A stretch of DNA of 64,000 nucleotides from Liminaster sp045576355 (GCA_045576355.1 JAZNGG010000052.1:1-64000); one strand, 5' to 3'; counted from the first letter of the stretch, positions 1 through 8,537 are shown. The notes: generated by a model from the sequence alone, not told the origin. A program made the numbers and translations.

Positions 1-207
1 TTACTCCTCCTCCGGATGTGCCTTCAGATACAATTGCTTCCGCGCTATTGCTCGGCAAGCCATTTCCAACACTTCCGTCCGGCTGCCTCGTGTCGCTTTC
101 TGATACTCCGCCTCCGTCATTAACCCCTTGCGGCGACAAAACTTCACCGCTTCCGCCATTTCTCGCGCTTGCTCCTGGGGAGACATCGCCTTGTTGTGAT
201 CTTGCAT
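1..207 (-). CDS. alternative-frame 68-aa ORF, hypothetical
   Basis: This closed 68-residue ORF lies in another frame of the same strand, over the Gly/Ser-rich end of the larger ORF. It reads MSPQEQAREMAEAV from its eighth residue and looks like a normal soluble helical protein (AEAVKFCRRKGLMTEAEYQKATRG). It may be a separate overlapping gene, or the true continuation of the upstream frame if a frameshift exists near position 207. Sequence to the left of the window would decide. Function unknown. Confidence 0.35.
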   Translation of the reverse strand: MQDHNKAMSPQEQAREMAEAVKFCRRKGLMTEAEYQKATRGSRTEVLEMACRAIARKQLYLKAHPEEE

Positions 208-907
208 AGTCTTCTCTATTTTGTTGTTCGATTATTTCGTCTGCAAATCTACTATAATATTCTTGTTCATCAAAATTTTTATGATGTCTTATTAACTCCG
301 GAACGACCGTCTCCTCATAAGCAATAGCATCTTCAAGAGACATATGATATTTCTCCTCCGCATACTGTTCCCAAGAGGCTTCGGCTTCCCTGCGGGCTTC
401 TTCAAGCTGTTCCTCTTTACGCTTATTGAAGTAAGATCGAGGATTACCGGCTGATAGTATTTCGATAATCAAATCTCTCACATCGTTTGTATCGCCATGG
501 AAACCATACCGCGCAAGCTCGCCCGACTCCTCAATAATCTCTGCGGCTCTTTCGATGCTGACACCGCCGTTCTCTTTCTTGGCAATCACACCGACATTCT
601 TCTTCTGTTCAGAAACACCATAACCGGTTTCTGCCCTATAACTCTCCGGTGTAATCCTAATATGAGAAAGCTCCTGAGCTATATACTCATAGACATCTCG
701 GGGCTCTTCATTCTTCACATCCTTTTCAAGATCTCTCAGTCGCTTCTTGTCTATCTCAATAAACTCGGATATTTCGCTGCGGGTTATCTCCGCAATCCGT
801 CCCTGCAACTCTTGGTAATACGCCAACTTGCTTTGCGCAGCTTCCAGCTTCTCTCGCCATGCAGCGACCGCCGCAATATATGCAGCCTTACTGCATACCT
901 TTTCCAT
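1..907 (-). CDS. large hypothetical protein, C-terminal part outside window
   Basis: An uninterrupted frame starts at ATG 907 and runs off the left edge, so about 302 codons are visible. I translated it base by base and found no stop. The first ~230 residues are charged and helical: an N-terminal coiled-coil-like stretch beginning MEKVCSK, a segment with SYRAETGYGVSEQKK and GGVSIERAAEIIEESG, then a glutamate-rich stretch. The last ~65 visible residues are Gly/Ser-rich, like a linker. An AGGAGG lies about 18 nt upstream of the start. The middle segment resembles, from memory, the large polyvalent proteins of Bacteroidetes phages and conjugative elements. That is a weak assignment and the function is unknown. 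Confidence 0.6.
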   Translation of the reverse strand, partial: MEKVCSKAAYIAAVAAWREKLEAAQSKLAYYQELQGRIAEITRSEISEFIEIDKKRLRDLEKDVKNEEPRDVYEYIAQELSHIRITPESYRAETGYGVSEQKKNVGVIAKKENGGVSIERAAEIIEESGELARYGFHGDTNDVRDLIIEILSAGNPRSYFNKRKEEQLEEARREAEASWEQYAEEKYHMSLEDAIAYEETVVPELIRHHKNFDEQEYYSRFADEIIEQQNREDYARSQQGDVSPGASARNGGSGEVLSPQGVNDGGGVSESDTRQPDGSVGNGLPSNSAEAIVSEGTSGGGV

Positions 908-997
908 CGAAATGAAAATTTGATGACAACCTCCTATTTGAAATTCTTCATTGTTTAAAGAATTTTAAGATTTGATGATTTATCTCAAAATTTACCT

Positions 998-1029
998 CTT
1001 GACATGCCCTTGAAAATTCATTATATTTG
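998..1029 (+). promoter_or_regulatory. Bacteroidetes-type promoter for candidate small RNA
   Basis: A TATATTTG -7 box (1022-1029) sits exactly 20 nt after CTTG (998-1001), three of four matches to the TTTG -33 box. No plus-strand gene follows. A hairpin with a short T run comes about 60 nt later. Confidence 0.4.
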
Positions 1030-1035
1030 TATTAG

Positions 1036-1127
1036 ATTTTGTAATTAAGGTATATTTATATTCCTTTTTTAGGCTTTTAATACTCATAATGGAGGCAGAT
1101 ATCGTTAGGATTCTGTCTCCATTTTCT
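1036..1127 (+). ncRNA. candidate small RNA
   Basis: The predicted transcript starts about 7 nt after the -7 box at 1022-1029 and ends at the hairpin 1091-1122 followed by TTTT. It would be about 90 nt long. The only ORF inside is 20 codons from ATG 1089, which reads through the hairpin and is unlikely to be a gene. The call rests only on the promoter-terminator pairing. Confidence 0.3.
1091..1126 (+). terminator. intrinsic terminator-like hairpin
   Basis: A ten-base-pair stem (1091-1100 with 1113-1122, one G-U pair) and a 12-nt loop are followed by TTTT and a pyrimidine tract on the plus strand. It suits the end of the candidate small RNA. Confidence 0.45.
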
Positions 1128-1166
1128 CTCTATAAAGGTCAATATTATTAGAAATGCACAGGAAAC

Positions 1167-1254
1167 ACAGCGCGCTGAATAAACTTACGCAGCACGCTAT
1201 GTCACCTCACACAGCGTACTGAGTAAGGTGACACACCGCACTGAGTAAAGTCAT
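1167..1254. repeat. four imperfect 22-bp tandem units
   Basis: Units at 1167-1188, 1189-1210, 1211-1232 and 1233-1254 share a C/G-rich head (ACAGCGCGCTGA, GCAGCACGCTAT, ACAGCGTACTGA, ACACCGCACTGA). Units 1, 3 and 4 continue with TAA. A perfect 7-bp inverted pair, GTCACCT at 1201-1207 and AGGTGAC at 1226-1232, lies within. No gene overlaps. The rest of 1255-1570 shows nothing recognisable. Confidence 0.5.
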
Positions 1255-1571
1255 AAATAAGTATATGTACTATAATTGACTCAATTAACTAATCTTACAG
1301 ATAATTTTCTGTCAGTCATTGTTGCTCCTAAATAAACATTATTTATCAACAAAAATTGAAAAGTCAGGATTACATCTATGTGTTAATATTTTATAATTGA
1401 AATCGTGTATGGAAGATGTTTTTTAGACTCTCTTTATCGAATATATCTATTTTCCAAAGACTGGCTGCTTTTGCCATCTGATAATAATACAAAAATTTAT
1501 GCACTTACATTCGCACTATAGACCCGAACCACAGATGATTTATGTGCGAGATGTATAGGTGTATAAAGTAA

Positions 1572-1606
1572 AGGCTGTGCTCCAAAAAAGTATTGGGGCA
1601 CAGCCT
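1572..1606 (-). terminator. rpsA terminator
   Basis: A 12-bp stem (1572-1583 with 1595-1606, one G-U pair) and an 11-nt loop lie 63 nt beyond the rpsA stop. A modest T-rich tract follows in the minus direction. Confidence 0.65.
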
Positions 1607-1668
1607 AAAGTGTGAGAAAAACAGGAAATCAATAAGAATAGAGTAATTTCCTGTGTATAAAATGGGGT

Positions 1669-3456
1669 TTACTTGCCTGCAAACTTCTCTTTGAGTGCTG
1701 CAAGAGCATCGATATCACCCAATGTGGTCTTCTCGATCTGAGGTATGGCAGGAGTTTCTTCTTTCTTTGCTTCAGCTTTCTTAGCTGCTCGCTTTGCAGC
1801 AGCCTCTTTGCGAGCTTCAGCCTTAGCTTCATCTTCAAAGATACGGCTATGAGAAAGAATGATGCGCTTTTGCTCTTTGCTAAACTCGATTACCTTAAAG
1901 TCAAGTTCCTCTCCGGTAGCAGCTTGTGTGCCATCCTGCTTAACGAGATGCTTGGGCGTAGCAAATCCTTCTACACCTTCACGAAGTGAAATTACAGCAC
2001 CCTTATCCATCAACTCGACAATCTTACCATTGTGGATAGAACCGACAACATAGATGCCCTCGAACTCATCCCAAGGATTGCTCTCGAGTTGCTTGTGTCC
2101 CAAGCTCAAACGACGATTTTCTTTGTCGATCTCAAGAACTTGAACATCAATGTTGGCACCGATCTGAGTGAACTCTGATGGGTGTTTGATCTTCTTAGTC
2201 CAAGAGAGATCTGAAATGTGGATAAGACCATCTACGCCATCCTCAATCTCTACAAATACACCAAAGTTAGTGAAGTTGCGAACACGAGCAGTGTGAACAG
2301 CACCCACGGCATACTTCTCTTCGATGTTCTCCCATGGATCTTGTTTGAGTTGCTTAAGACCCAGGCTCATCTTACGCTCTTCTCTGTCCAGAGTAAGAAC
2401 AACAGCCTCAACGTCATCGCCCACCTTCAAAATATCCTGAGCAGAACGAAGGTGCTGAGACCAACTCATTTCTGAAACGTGGATCAAGCCCTCAACACCG
2501 GGAGCTATCTCAACAAATGCTCCGTAATCGGCCATAACGACTACCTTACCCTGCACCTTATCGCCTACCTTCAACTCTGCATCAAGTGCATCCCACGGAT
2601 GTGGTGTGAGCTGCTTGAGACCCAATGCGATGCGCTTTTTCTCATCATCAAAGTCAAGGATAACAACGTTCAGTTTCTGATCAAGTTTAACGATCTCTTC
2701 AGGATGGGCAACACGACCCCAAGAGAGATCTGTGATATGGATAAGACCATCTACGCCACCGAGGTCAATAAATACACCATAGGTAGTGATGTTCTTAACA
2801 GTACCTTCGAGTACCTGACCTTTCTGAAGGTGAGACATGATCTCTTTCTTCTGAGCCTCAAGTTCAGCCTCAATAAGTGCTTTGTGGCTAACAACAACGT
2901 TCTTGAATTCGTGGTTGATCTTAACGATTTTAAACTCCATGGTCTTGTTGACAAATACATCATAGTCACGAATCGGCTTAACGTCGATCTGGCTGCCTGG
3001 GAGGAACGCTTCGATACCAAAGACATCAACGATCATACCGCCCTTTGTGCGACATTTAACAAAGCCCTTGATAATCTCATCATTTTCAAGTGCCTCATTG
3101 ACACGTGACCAAGATGATGCTGCACGAGCTTTCTTGTGAGAGAGGACGAGCTGACCTGCACGATTTTCAGCAGATTCGATGTAAACCTCTACCTCGTCTC
3201 CGGGTTTGAGTTCCGGATTGTAACGGAATTCAGAAGCGGCAATCACACCCTCGCTCTTGTAACCGATATTAACGATTACTTCACGCTTGTTTACTGCAGT
3301 TACAGTGCCGGTGATTACTTCATTGTTATTGACAGAAGAGAGAGTTTTCTCATAGCTTGCTGTCAATTCATCTTTACTCTTGCCTCCAAGAGTTTCGCCG
3401 TTTTCATATGCTTCCCAATCGAAGTTTTCTACGGCTGTAGTTAAATTGTTAGACAT
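1669..3456 (-). CDS. rpsA: 30S ribosomal protein S1
   Basis: This 595-residue protein has the S1 architecture: six OB-fold S1 repeats between about residues 45 and 535. Repeats 3-5 are the most regular and carry the YGVFIDL, YGAFVEI and FGVFVEI cores followed by VDGLIHI/VEGLIHV and a DLSW/EMSW motif. S1 binds mRNA on the 30S subunit and helps start translation, which matters in Bacteroidota because many genes lack a Shine-Dalgarno sequence. The tail is Ala/Lys/Glu-rich (EARKEAAAKRAAKKAEAKKEE), as in other Bacteroidales S1 proteins. It is transcribed alone from a promoter at 3522 with a short hairpin in the leader. The family is certain. Confidence 0.98.
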   Translation of the reverse strand: MSNNLTTAVENFDWEAYENGETLGGKSKDELTASYEKTLSSVNNNEVITGTVTAVNKREVIVNIGYKSEGVIAASEFRYNPELKPGDEVEVYIESAENRAGQLVLSHKKARAASSWSRVNEALENDEIIKGFVKCRTKGGMIVDVFGIEAFLPGSQIDVKPIRDYDVFVNKTMEFKIVKINHEFKNVVVSHKALIEAELEAQKKEIMSHLQKGQVLEGTVKNITTYGVFIDLGGVDGLIHITDLSWGRVAHPEEIVKLDQKLNVVILDFDDEKKRIALGLKQLTPHPWDALDAELKVGDKVQGKVVVMADYGAFVEIAPGVEGLIHVSEMSWSQHLRSAQDILKVGDDVEAVVLTLDREERKMSLGLKQLKQDPWENIEEKYAVGAVHTARVRNFTNFGVFVEIEDGVDGLIHISDLSWTKKIKHPSEFTQIGANIDVQVLEIDKENRRLSLGHKQLESNPWDEFEGIYVVGSIHNGKIVELMDKGAVISLREGVEGFATPKHLVKQDGTQAATGEELDFKVIEFSKEQKRIILSHSRIFEDEAKAEARKEAAAKRAAKKAEAKKEETPAIPQIEKTTLGDIDALAALKEKFAGK

Positions 3457-3493
3457 AAAATAAATTAAATAAATAAAAGTGTTAATGACTTAC

Positions 3494-3508
3494 CGGAGAA
3501 AATCTCCG
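3494..3508 (-). promoter_or_regulatory. hairpin in rpsA leader
   Basis: A perfect 6-bp stem with a 3-nt loop (CGGAGA/TCTCCG) sits in the 5' leader of rpsA, 38-52 nt before the ATG and just after the predicted transcription start. S1 autoregulates in other bacteria. A similar role here is inference. Confidence 0.4.
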
Positions 3509-3521
3509 ACAAAATCGAGCG

Positions 3522-3529
3522 CAAAGATA
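3522..3529 (-). promoter_or_regulatory. rpsA promoter -7 box
   Basis: TATCTTTG matches the Bacteroidetes -7 consensus TAnnTTTG exactly and lies about 65 nt before the rpsA start. No clear TTTG is seen at the -33 distance. Confidence 0.55.
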
Positions 3530-3691
3530 ATGTTTTTTTGGTTAATCTACTACTTTTTCGTCTGATTTTTTGCACTTTATAGTCTCTTTTCTCTTTTTAG
3601 AGTAATTATTTTTCTGATTTTGCCATCGAGATATAATAATTCTAATCATAAAAGCGTCTTTGTTACAGAATAGAGGCATCTGAAAGAAGGT

Positions 3692-3720
3692 GGGGCAATG
3701 CCCGAACCGGACATCACCCC
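3692..3720 (-). terminator. hairpin after GH28-DPP IV operon
   Basis: A 12-bp stem with three wobble pairs (3709-3720 with 3692-3703) and a 5-nt loop lies about 45 nt beyond the stop of the small gene at 3766. The following T run is weak, so this is tentative. Confidence 0.35.
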
Positions 3721-3765
3721 TCAATGCATAATATGTTACCATCACTCCCCCCTGAAAACAATTTC

Positions 3766-4005
3766 TCAATCAAACAAGACGCATGGATTCAGATCTGCAG
3801 GAGACCGCCAGATGATGCCATACTCCAGGCGAAGCACTCTTTTCTTATAATTCCACATCTCTCGCACCAAGCCCGGATCGGACATTCCGCCGTAGCGGCT
3901 CCGGACTCGCTCATTGACCTCCTTGAAAATGTGGACATAACGAGGGTCATCTTCGATGGGATCGTACTGAATGTTACAATGTAAAATATCGGCCATAGCA
4001 GGCAA
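3766..4005 (-). CDS. conserved small hypothetical protein
   Basis: This 79-residue protein has no signal peptide. It reads MADILHCNIQYDPIEDDPRY near the start and REMWNYKKRVLRLEYGIIWRSPADLNP near the end. I recognise the pattern as a small Bacteroidales family of unknown function. The start may be the first Met or Met4 (MADILH). It begins 8 nt after the DPP IV stop, so it is probably cotranslated with it. The neighbour gives no clear hint of function. A 75-aa ORF overlapping its end at 3542-3769 looks spurious. Confidence 0.75.
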   Translation of the reverse strand: MPAMADILHCNIQYDPIEDDPRYVHIFKEVNERVRSRYGGMSDPGLVREMWNYKKRVLRLEYGIIWRSPADLNPCVLFD

Positions 4006-4013
4006 AGGTGTTT

Positions 4014-6296
4014 TTAAAGATTTCTTTTCAGATAACGATAGAGCAACTTGTAAATGTGCAGATTTGTATTCCCCCCCCGAATACCATGATCACGGTTAGT
4101 ATAAAGGTGCATGTCAAAAGGAATGTCAGCCTGCACCCATTGCTCGGTCAGTTCATAAGTGTTCTGAGGATGCACGTTGTCATCTGCCATACCATGGATG
4201 ACGATTACATCACCCTTGAGATTTTTACAGCGCTCTAAAACAGACGCCGCACGATAGCCCTCGGCGTTCTCCTGTGGAGTGCGCATATAGCGTTCGCTAT
4301 AGACCGTGTCATAAAACTTCCAGTCTGTGACCGGGGCGACAGCCATGCCACACTTATAGACGTCATTGTCTCCGCAGAGGGTCATTAACGTGTTATAGCC
4401 ACCATAGCTCCACCCCCAAATGGCCATCCTACTCTCATCGGTGAAGGGTAAAGATGCGATGTATCGTCCGGCTTCCAACTGATCTTCAGACTCCATAACA
4501 CCAAGACGACAATAGGTCTGTCGCTCCCAATGGGCGCCTCGCGATCCTGTGCCTCGCCCATCTACACAGGCTACGACATAACCCTCCTGATTGAGAAATT
4601 GCTCCCACCCGAATTTCCAGTTATCCAGAACCTGCTGGCTGCCGGGGCCGCTGTATTGCTCCATCAAAACAGGGTACTTATGCGAAGCGTCAAATCCGTA
4701 AGGGCGAGTCAGATATCCATGTAAAACATCTCCTCGGGAAGTCGTAAAACTGAAAAACTCTCTCTCTGACATACGGAAGGCTGCCGATGAAGAGGAGGTT
4801 TCAGACAGGCCTAAAACTGCTTTAAGATGAGCATTGTCTTCTAGTACCTTTACAGATTTCAGTCCATTGACCAACTCTAAAGTGACCTGAATTGGGGTCT
4901 CTGCATCGCTATAGAAATGCTGCATATAGAGGAACCCGGTGCTGAAACGAGCAGAGTGGGTACCTCGACAGCCTTTGCCATCTTTCCCTCCATGGAAAAG
5001 AGGTGTCATCCCCCCTTTAGCATCCACTTTATAGATTCCCCGAGTGAGTGGTGCTGGCATCTCTGCCTCCTCTCCTAACCAAGCAGCTTGTATATAAGCT
5101 GTGCGGGTCTTAGGATTATAGCCATAAACATCGGTCAAGTCCCATTCTCCTCGCGTTATCTGTCGCTGCAATGTGCCAACCATGTTGTAATAATACAGAT
5201 GACGCCAACCGCTTTTCTCGCTGACAAATGTAAAGCCATCGGGATAAAAGCGGATCAGATCCATGTTGGATGGGTTGACATACTGCGGATTTTCGTCTCT
5301 GACTATCAGTCGGCATTCTCCCGTATAGGGATGAGCAAAAAACATTTTAAAGTCAGCCTGGTGACGATCCAGTGTCATGATGGCGAGTTTGGTGGAATCT
5401 GCTGTAAATCGGATGCGTGGCACGTAGCCTTCTTGAGGAATTTCCACATTCATCTGCCGGGTCTTACGATCAGAGACATCGTACGTCCAAACTGAAACAG
5501 AACTATTAGTTTCTCCCGATACAGGATATTTGTAAGCATAAGCTCCCGGATATAGTTCGAACTCATCTCTGGATGGAGCCGCACCCCGATAAAGGGGTAA
5601 ACGATACTCTTTGACTTGAGTCTCATCAAACTTGATAAAAGCCAGCATTTTACTATCGCTGCTCCATGAAAGGGCAGAGTTCATCGAAAACTCCTCTTCA
5701 TATACCCAGTCCGGCACAGCATTGATAATTTTATTGCGTTCGCCATCGTCCGTCACCTGCCTTTCTGCCAAATCGATCCCTGCACTCATTACTCGGGTTA
5801 TAAATAAATTATTATCCCGAACAAATGCGACCTGACGACCATTGGGCGCCAACGTGGCGGCTTGCACTTTTCCAGAAGTAAGTCGCTTGAAGTAATCGCG
5901 CCCAATCACATAATAATAATAATCAGCTCTGAAGGAACGACGATAAATATATTCTGACTCGGCATATACCAAAAGACGTTGTTCGTCCTGACTCAGTTCA
6001 TAACCTTCTAATTTCAAATCAGAAATATCCAACCCTTTTTCCGGACGAACTTGATTGAGATTAAGCAGCGTGTCAACAGCAACACCATCTTTATATTGAT
6101 ACTTTACTATCGCACGACCATCCGAAGTCAACGCAGTGTAATGTTTCCCGTCGGCCATCGAACGAAAAAACGGGACACTTTTTGCTGTATATTTGCCGGA
6201 TATTAAATCTTTAAGAGAGAGGGTTTGCGTGAATGCAAAAAAAGGCATCATACAAACACTCCCCCAAAGTAATATGGACAGAATAGTTCTTTTCAT
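4014..6296 (-). CDS. dipeptidyl peptidase IV (family S9B serine peptidase)
   Basis: This 760-residue enzyme removes X-Pro/X-Ala dipeptides from the N-terminus of peptides. It has a signal peptide (MKRTILSILLWGSVCMMPFFAFTQ), an eight-bladed propeller with the substrate-amino-binding double-Glu motif (WVYEEEF), and a C-terminal alpha/beta-hydrolase domain. The catalytic triad is complete: Ser630 in GWSYGGY, Asp705 in MADDNVH and His737 in NRDHGI. Length and order match the S9B family of Bacteroidales, where the enzyme is secreted and feeds peptides to amino-acid fermentation. It is followed 8 nt later by a small gene and preceded 40 nt earlier by GH28, so the three genes look like one operon. 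Confidence 0.95.
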   Translation of the reverse strand: MKRTILSILLWGSVCMMPFFAFTQTLSLKDLISGKYTAKSVPFFRSMADGKHYTALTSDGRAIVKYQYKDGVAVDTLLNLNQVRPEKGLDISDLKLEGYELSQDEQRLLVYAESEYIYRRSFRADYYYYVIGRDYFKRLTSGKVQAATLAPNGRQVAFVRDNNLFITRVMSAGIDLAERQVTDDGERNKIINAVPDWVYEEEFSMNSALSWSSDSKMLAFIKFDETQVKEYRLPLYRGAAPSRDEFELYPGAYAYKYPVSGETNSSVSVWTYDVSDRKTRQMNVEIPQEGYVPRIRFTADSTKLAIMTLDRHQADFKMFFAHPYTGECRLIVRDENPQYVNPSNMDLIRFYPDGFTFVSEKSGWRHLYYYNMVGTLQRQITRGEWDLTDVYGYNPKTRTAYIQAAWLGEEAEMPAPLTRGIYKVDAKGGMTPLFHGGKDGKGCRGTHSARFSTGFLYMQHFYSDAETPIQVTLELVNGLKSVKVLEDNAHLKAVLGLSETSSSSAAFRMSEREFFSFTTSRGDVLHGYLTRPYGFDASHKYPVLMEQYSGPGSQQVLDNWKFGWEQFLNQEGYVVACVDGRGTGSRGAHWERQTYCRLGVMESEDQLEAGRYIASLPFTDESRMAIWGWSYGGYNTLMTLCGDNDVYKCGMAVAPVTDWKFYDTVYSERYMRTPQENAEGYRAASVLERCKNLKGDVIVIHGMADDNVHPQNTYELTEQWVQADIPFDMHLYTNRDHGIRGGNTNLHIYKLLYRYLKRNL

Positions 6297-6336
6297 CGTT
6301 TGTATTTAATAATGAGTGTAGGTTTCTCAATACCAA

Positions 6337-7677
6337 TTACCACTTCGTAACGTTGACATTTTTATATATAAACCCGTCCACCAATGTTTGATCACATTCA
6401 GGATGTGCTGCTCGGATATTGAGATTCTCAAATGTAAAATTGCTCAATTTATATTGATCATCCTGTTTTTTGACATTGAAGAAATAGTTACAATCAAAAT
6501 CAATATTGCGCATAACGATATGATCCGAATAAGACATCGGAGGATCTGTCCGATCTTTTAGGTCATAGAATTGAGTCCAGGGTTTTACTAATAAGAAATT
6601 CTTTCCATTGCCTTTGATATCCTCCACGGTAATGAACTCATAACGCTGTGGTGTATCCGGACGCATTTTGAGCCAAAGAAGATTGTTTGCATCATTGACA
6701 TCGATGCGACGCAAGATGATATTATGATTATAAACAGATTCACTACCACAAGTCAAACAGCCATGACAGAATCCATAGATGCAATCCTCGATAATAATGT
6801 CATAATTCTTGCCATTACCCTCGCTCTTTTGCGGATCATCAGCCCATGGACCTTTTCCTCCTTTGAGAGCAATCGCATCATCATTGACAGACATATAACA
6901 ACCTTTAACCAGCACATCATGACAAACATCAATATCGATGGCATCTGTAGAAGGTGCTTTTACGGGTTTAGCCGGGGAGTAAATATACAAGTTGAGTAAT
7001 TTAACATAGCTACTATTATATATATGTGTAGTCCAAAATGGTGAGTTCTGCAAATGAATATCACAGATAGTTACATTTTTGGAGTTAGAGACATACACCA
7101 AACGAGGACGTTGTTCGTCTTTATTAGTGCACTTAGGATTCCACTTGCGACGTAACCAGAATGCTTTCCAGTAGCGCAGACCATTACCATCAATTGTACC
7201 CTTACCAGATATGGTAAAACCATCCAAGCCATCCACATTAACAAGGGCAGGATAATATGTGCAGGTCTCACCTTCGATGCGAGTCTTCATAAGAGGAAAA
7301 TCAGAAATATCATCACTTCCCATTAGAGTACCTCCTTGCTTAATATGAAGATGAGTACCTTGGCGGAAAAACAATGCTCCGGAAAGAAAAGTTCCCTCAG
7401 GGACAACAATTACTCCTCCTCCATCAGCTGCCACCTGGTCGATCAAGGCTTGTAACTCACGAGTATAGATTTTGCCATCATTCATAATGCCATAATCGGT
7501 AATCTTGTATTGTTTGCCAAGACTATCCAATGATACACTCTCTGTCTGACGAAACCACTCCGGAATAGGCTTACCATCAGGAAACAAATCAACCTTTGCT
7601 TTCTTTTTACTCTTAGGGGCCGCCATACCAGCAAAAGCGATAAACACAGCTGTCAGAATTAAAAATAATCTCTTCAT
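6337..7677 (-). CDS. GH28 polygalacturonase-type glycoside hydrolase
   Basis: This 446-residue secreted protein has a signal peptide (MKRLFLILTAVFIAFAGMAA). A right-handed beta-helix follows, opening with ITDYGIMNDGKIYTRELQALID and PEGTFLSGAL. The GH28 active-site motifs are present in altered form: STDAIDI for NTDG, NDDAIALKGG with the paired Asp, GFCHGCLTCGSE for GHG, and LWLKMRPD for the R-x-K block. GH28 enzymes hydrolyse galacturonan and related pectins, in the periplasm or at the cell surface. No SusC/SusD pair is in the window, so the exact substrate is open. It is the first gene of the run leading to DPP IV. Confidence 0.9.
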   Translation of the reverse strand: MKRLFLILTAVFIAFAGMAAPKSKKKAKVDLFPDGKPIPEWFRQTESVSLDSLGKQYKITDYGIMNDGKIYTRELQALIDQVAADGGGVIVVPEGTFLSGALFFRQGTHLHIKQGGTLMGSDDISDFPLMKTRIEGETCTYYPALVNVDGLDGFTISGKGTIDGNGLRYWKAFWLRRKWNPKCTNKDEQRPRLVYVSNSKNVTICDIHLQNSPFWTTHIYNSSYVKLLNLYIYSPAKPVKAPSTDAIDIDVCHDVLVKGCYMSVNDDAIALKGGKGPWADDPQKSEGNGKNYDIIIEDCIYGFCHGCLTCGSESVYNHNIILRRIDVNDANNLLWLKMRPDTPQRYEFITVEDIKGNGKNFLLVKPWTQFYDLKDRTDPPMSYSDHIVMRNIDFDCNYFFNVKKQDDQYKLSNFTFENLNIRAAHPECDQTLVDGFIYKNVNVTKW

Positions 7678-7752
7678 GATAATAATGATTTTAATAAATT
7701 TAAAATGTTAATACTTATTATGTTATTAAAATTGAATGTTTACAAGAAGTAA

Positions 7753-8088
7753 TTAAGATTTATTGGTCTCTTTTTTCTCCTCTTTAGTTATTATCCAAAT
7801 GGTGTATAGCTCAATCAGAGCTGCAATCAAAATAACCGGTACCCATCGTAATCCTGGATAAAACATAAAGTATGCAGCACTCAGATAACAGACTGTAAGG
7901 ACAATCCGACGAAGTCTATAGGCACGCCGCAAACGAAGATTTTTTCCTGTATAACTCATCCGCAGATGGCCTACACACACGCCGGCACATCCGACAGACA
8001 TCAGATAAGGTGCGTAGAATGGGTATTTCAAAAACACTATAGCCGAAATCAAAATCAAGAGATAAGAGATTTTTACAAGTAGATTCAT
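7753..8088 (-). CDS. small integral membrane protein, unknown function
   Basis: This 111-residue protein has about three or four hydrophobic segments: LLVKISYLLILISAIVFL, YLMSVGCAGVCVG, and a C-terminal pair around VCYLSAAYFMFYPG and VPVILIAALIELYTIWI. A basic Arg-rich loop (KNLRLRRAYRLRR) lies between them and the tail is lysine-rich. It begins 16 nt after the stop of the DivIC-like gene, so the two are probably cotranscribed. I do not recognise a functional family. Confidence 0.75.
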   Translation of the reverse strand: MNLLVKISYLLILISAIVFLKYPFYAPYLMSVGCAGVCVGHLRMSYTGKNLRLRRAYRLRRIVLTVCYLSAAYFMFYPGLRWVPVILIAALIELYTIWIITKEEKKETNKS

Positions 8089-8104
8089 AATTATTTAGTT
8101 GGAA

Positions 8105-8386
8105 TTATTTAATGACATAGACATCTTCATTGGGGCGCTTCATAAGCAACTGTTCGCGAGCATATCGCTCTAAACTTTCTGCATCACCTTCAAGAGCGTC
8201 CATTTGTGACTCATAATTTGCTATAGAATCCCGATATGCTGCTATCTCCTGCTTCAGTATTTTTTCCTGATGATGGTATTTTAACAGACTCCACAAGCTA
8301 TGCTCTCCAAAAAAAAGGATAAAAGCAATGACAATGGATATGAAAAAACCAAAAAAATGTTTGGTAATTATATTCTTTAATTTCAT
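8105..8386 (-). CDS. septum formation initiator family protein (DivIC/FtsB-like)
   Basis: At 93 residues it has the usual size of FtsB/DivIC proteins. A short cytoplasmic N-terminus is followed by one membrane helix (FFGFFISIVIAFILFF), a periplasmic coiled coil (HHQEKILKQEIAAYRDSIANYESQMDALEGD) and the C-terminal motif LERYAREQLLMKRPNEDVYVIK typical of the family. In other bacteria these proteins join FtsL and FtsQ in the division complex. A promoter -7 box lies 45 nt upstream. Assignment to the family is firm. The choice between FtsB and DivIC naming is not. Confidence 0.88.
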   Translation of the reverse strand: MKLKNIITKHFFGFFISIVIAFILFFGEHSLWSLLKYHHQEKILKQEIAAYRDSIANYESQMDALEGDAESLERYAREQLLMKRPNEDVYVIK

Positions 8387-8430
8387 TTAAATATAAATAA
8401 GAGGGTAAGAATAATTATTAATCTTCGAAG

Positions 8431-8438
8431 CAAAGATA
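8431..8438 (-). promoter_or_regulatory. promoter -7 box for DivIC-like gene
   Basis: TATCTTTG, an exact TAnnTTTG match, lies 45 nt before the start at 8386. It is divergent from the V-ATPase promoter about 100 nt away. The -33 box is not clear. Confidence 0.5.
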
Positions 8439-8537
8439 AGAATATTATTTGAAATAATCGACTTTTTAAGATTAGATATAATTTTTAGGATAAAAAAGCA
8501 TTTAAAATGTTTTATAAATCTTTTTGTCGGTTTCTTT

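Noticed and set aside
497..958. 153-aa plus-strand ORF
   Set aside because: It lies opposite the long open minus-strand frame 1-907, whose translation looks like a real protein, while this one is low in charged residues and irregular.
2479..3108. 209-aa plus-strand ORF inside rpsA
   Set aside because: Antisense shadow of a certain gene with strong codon constraint.
3542..3769. 75-aa minus-strand ORF downstream of the DPP IV operon
   Set aside because: Overlaps the end of the conserved small gene and a hairpin; composition is atypical (Lys/Phe/Cys-rich) and there is no promoter.
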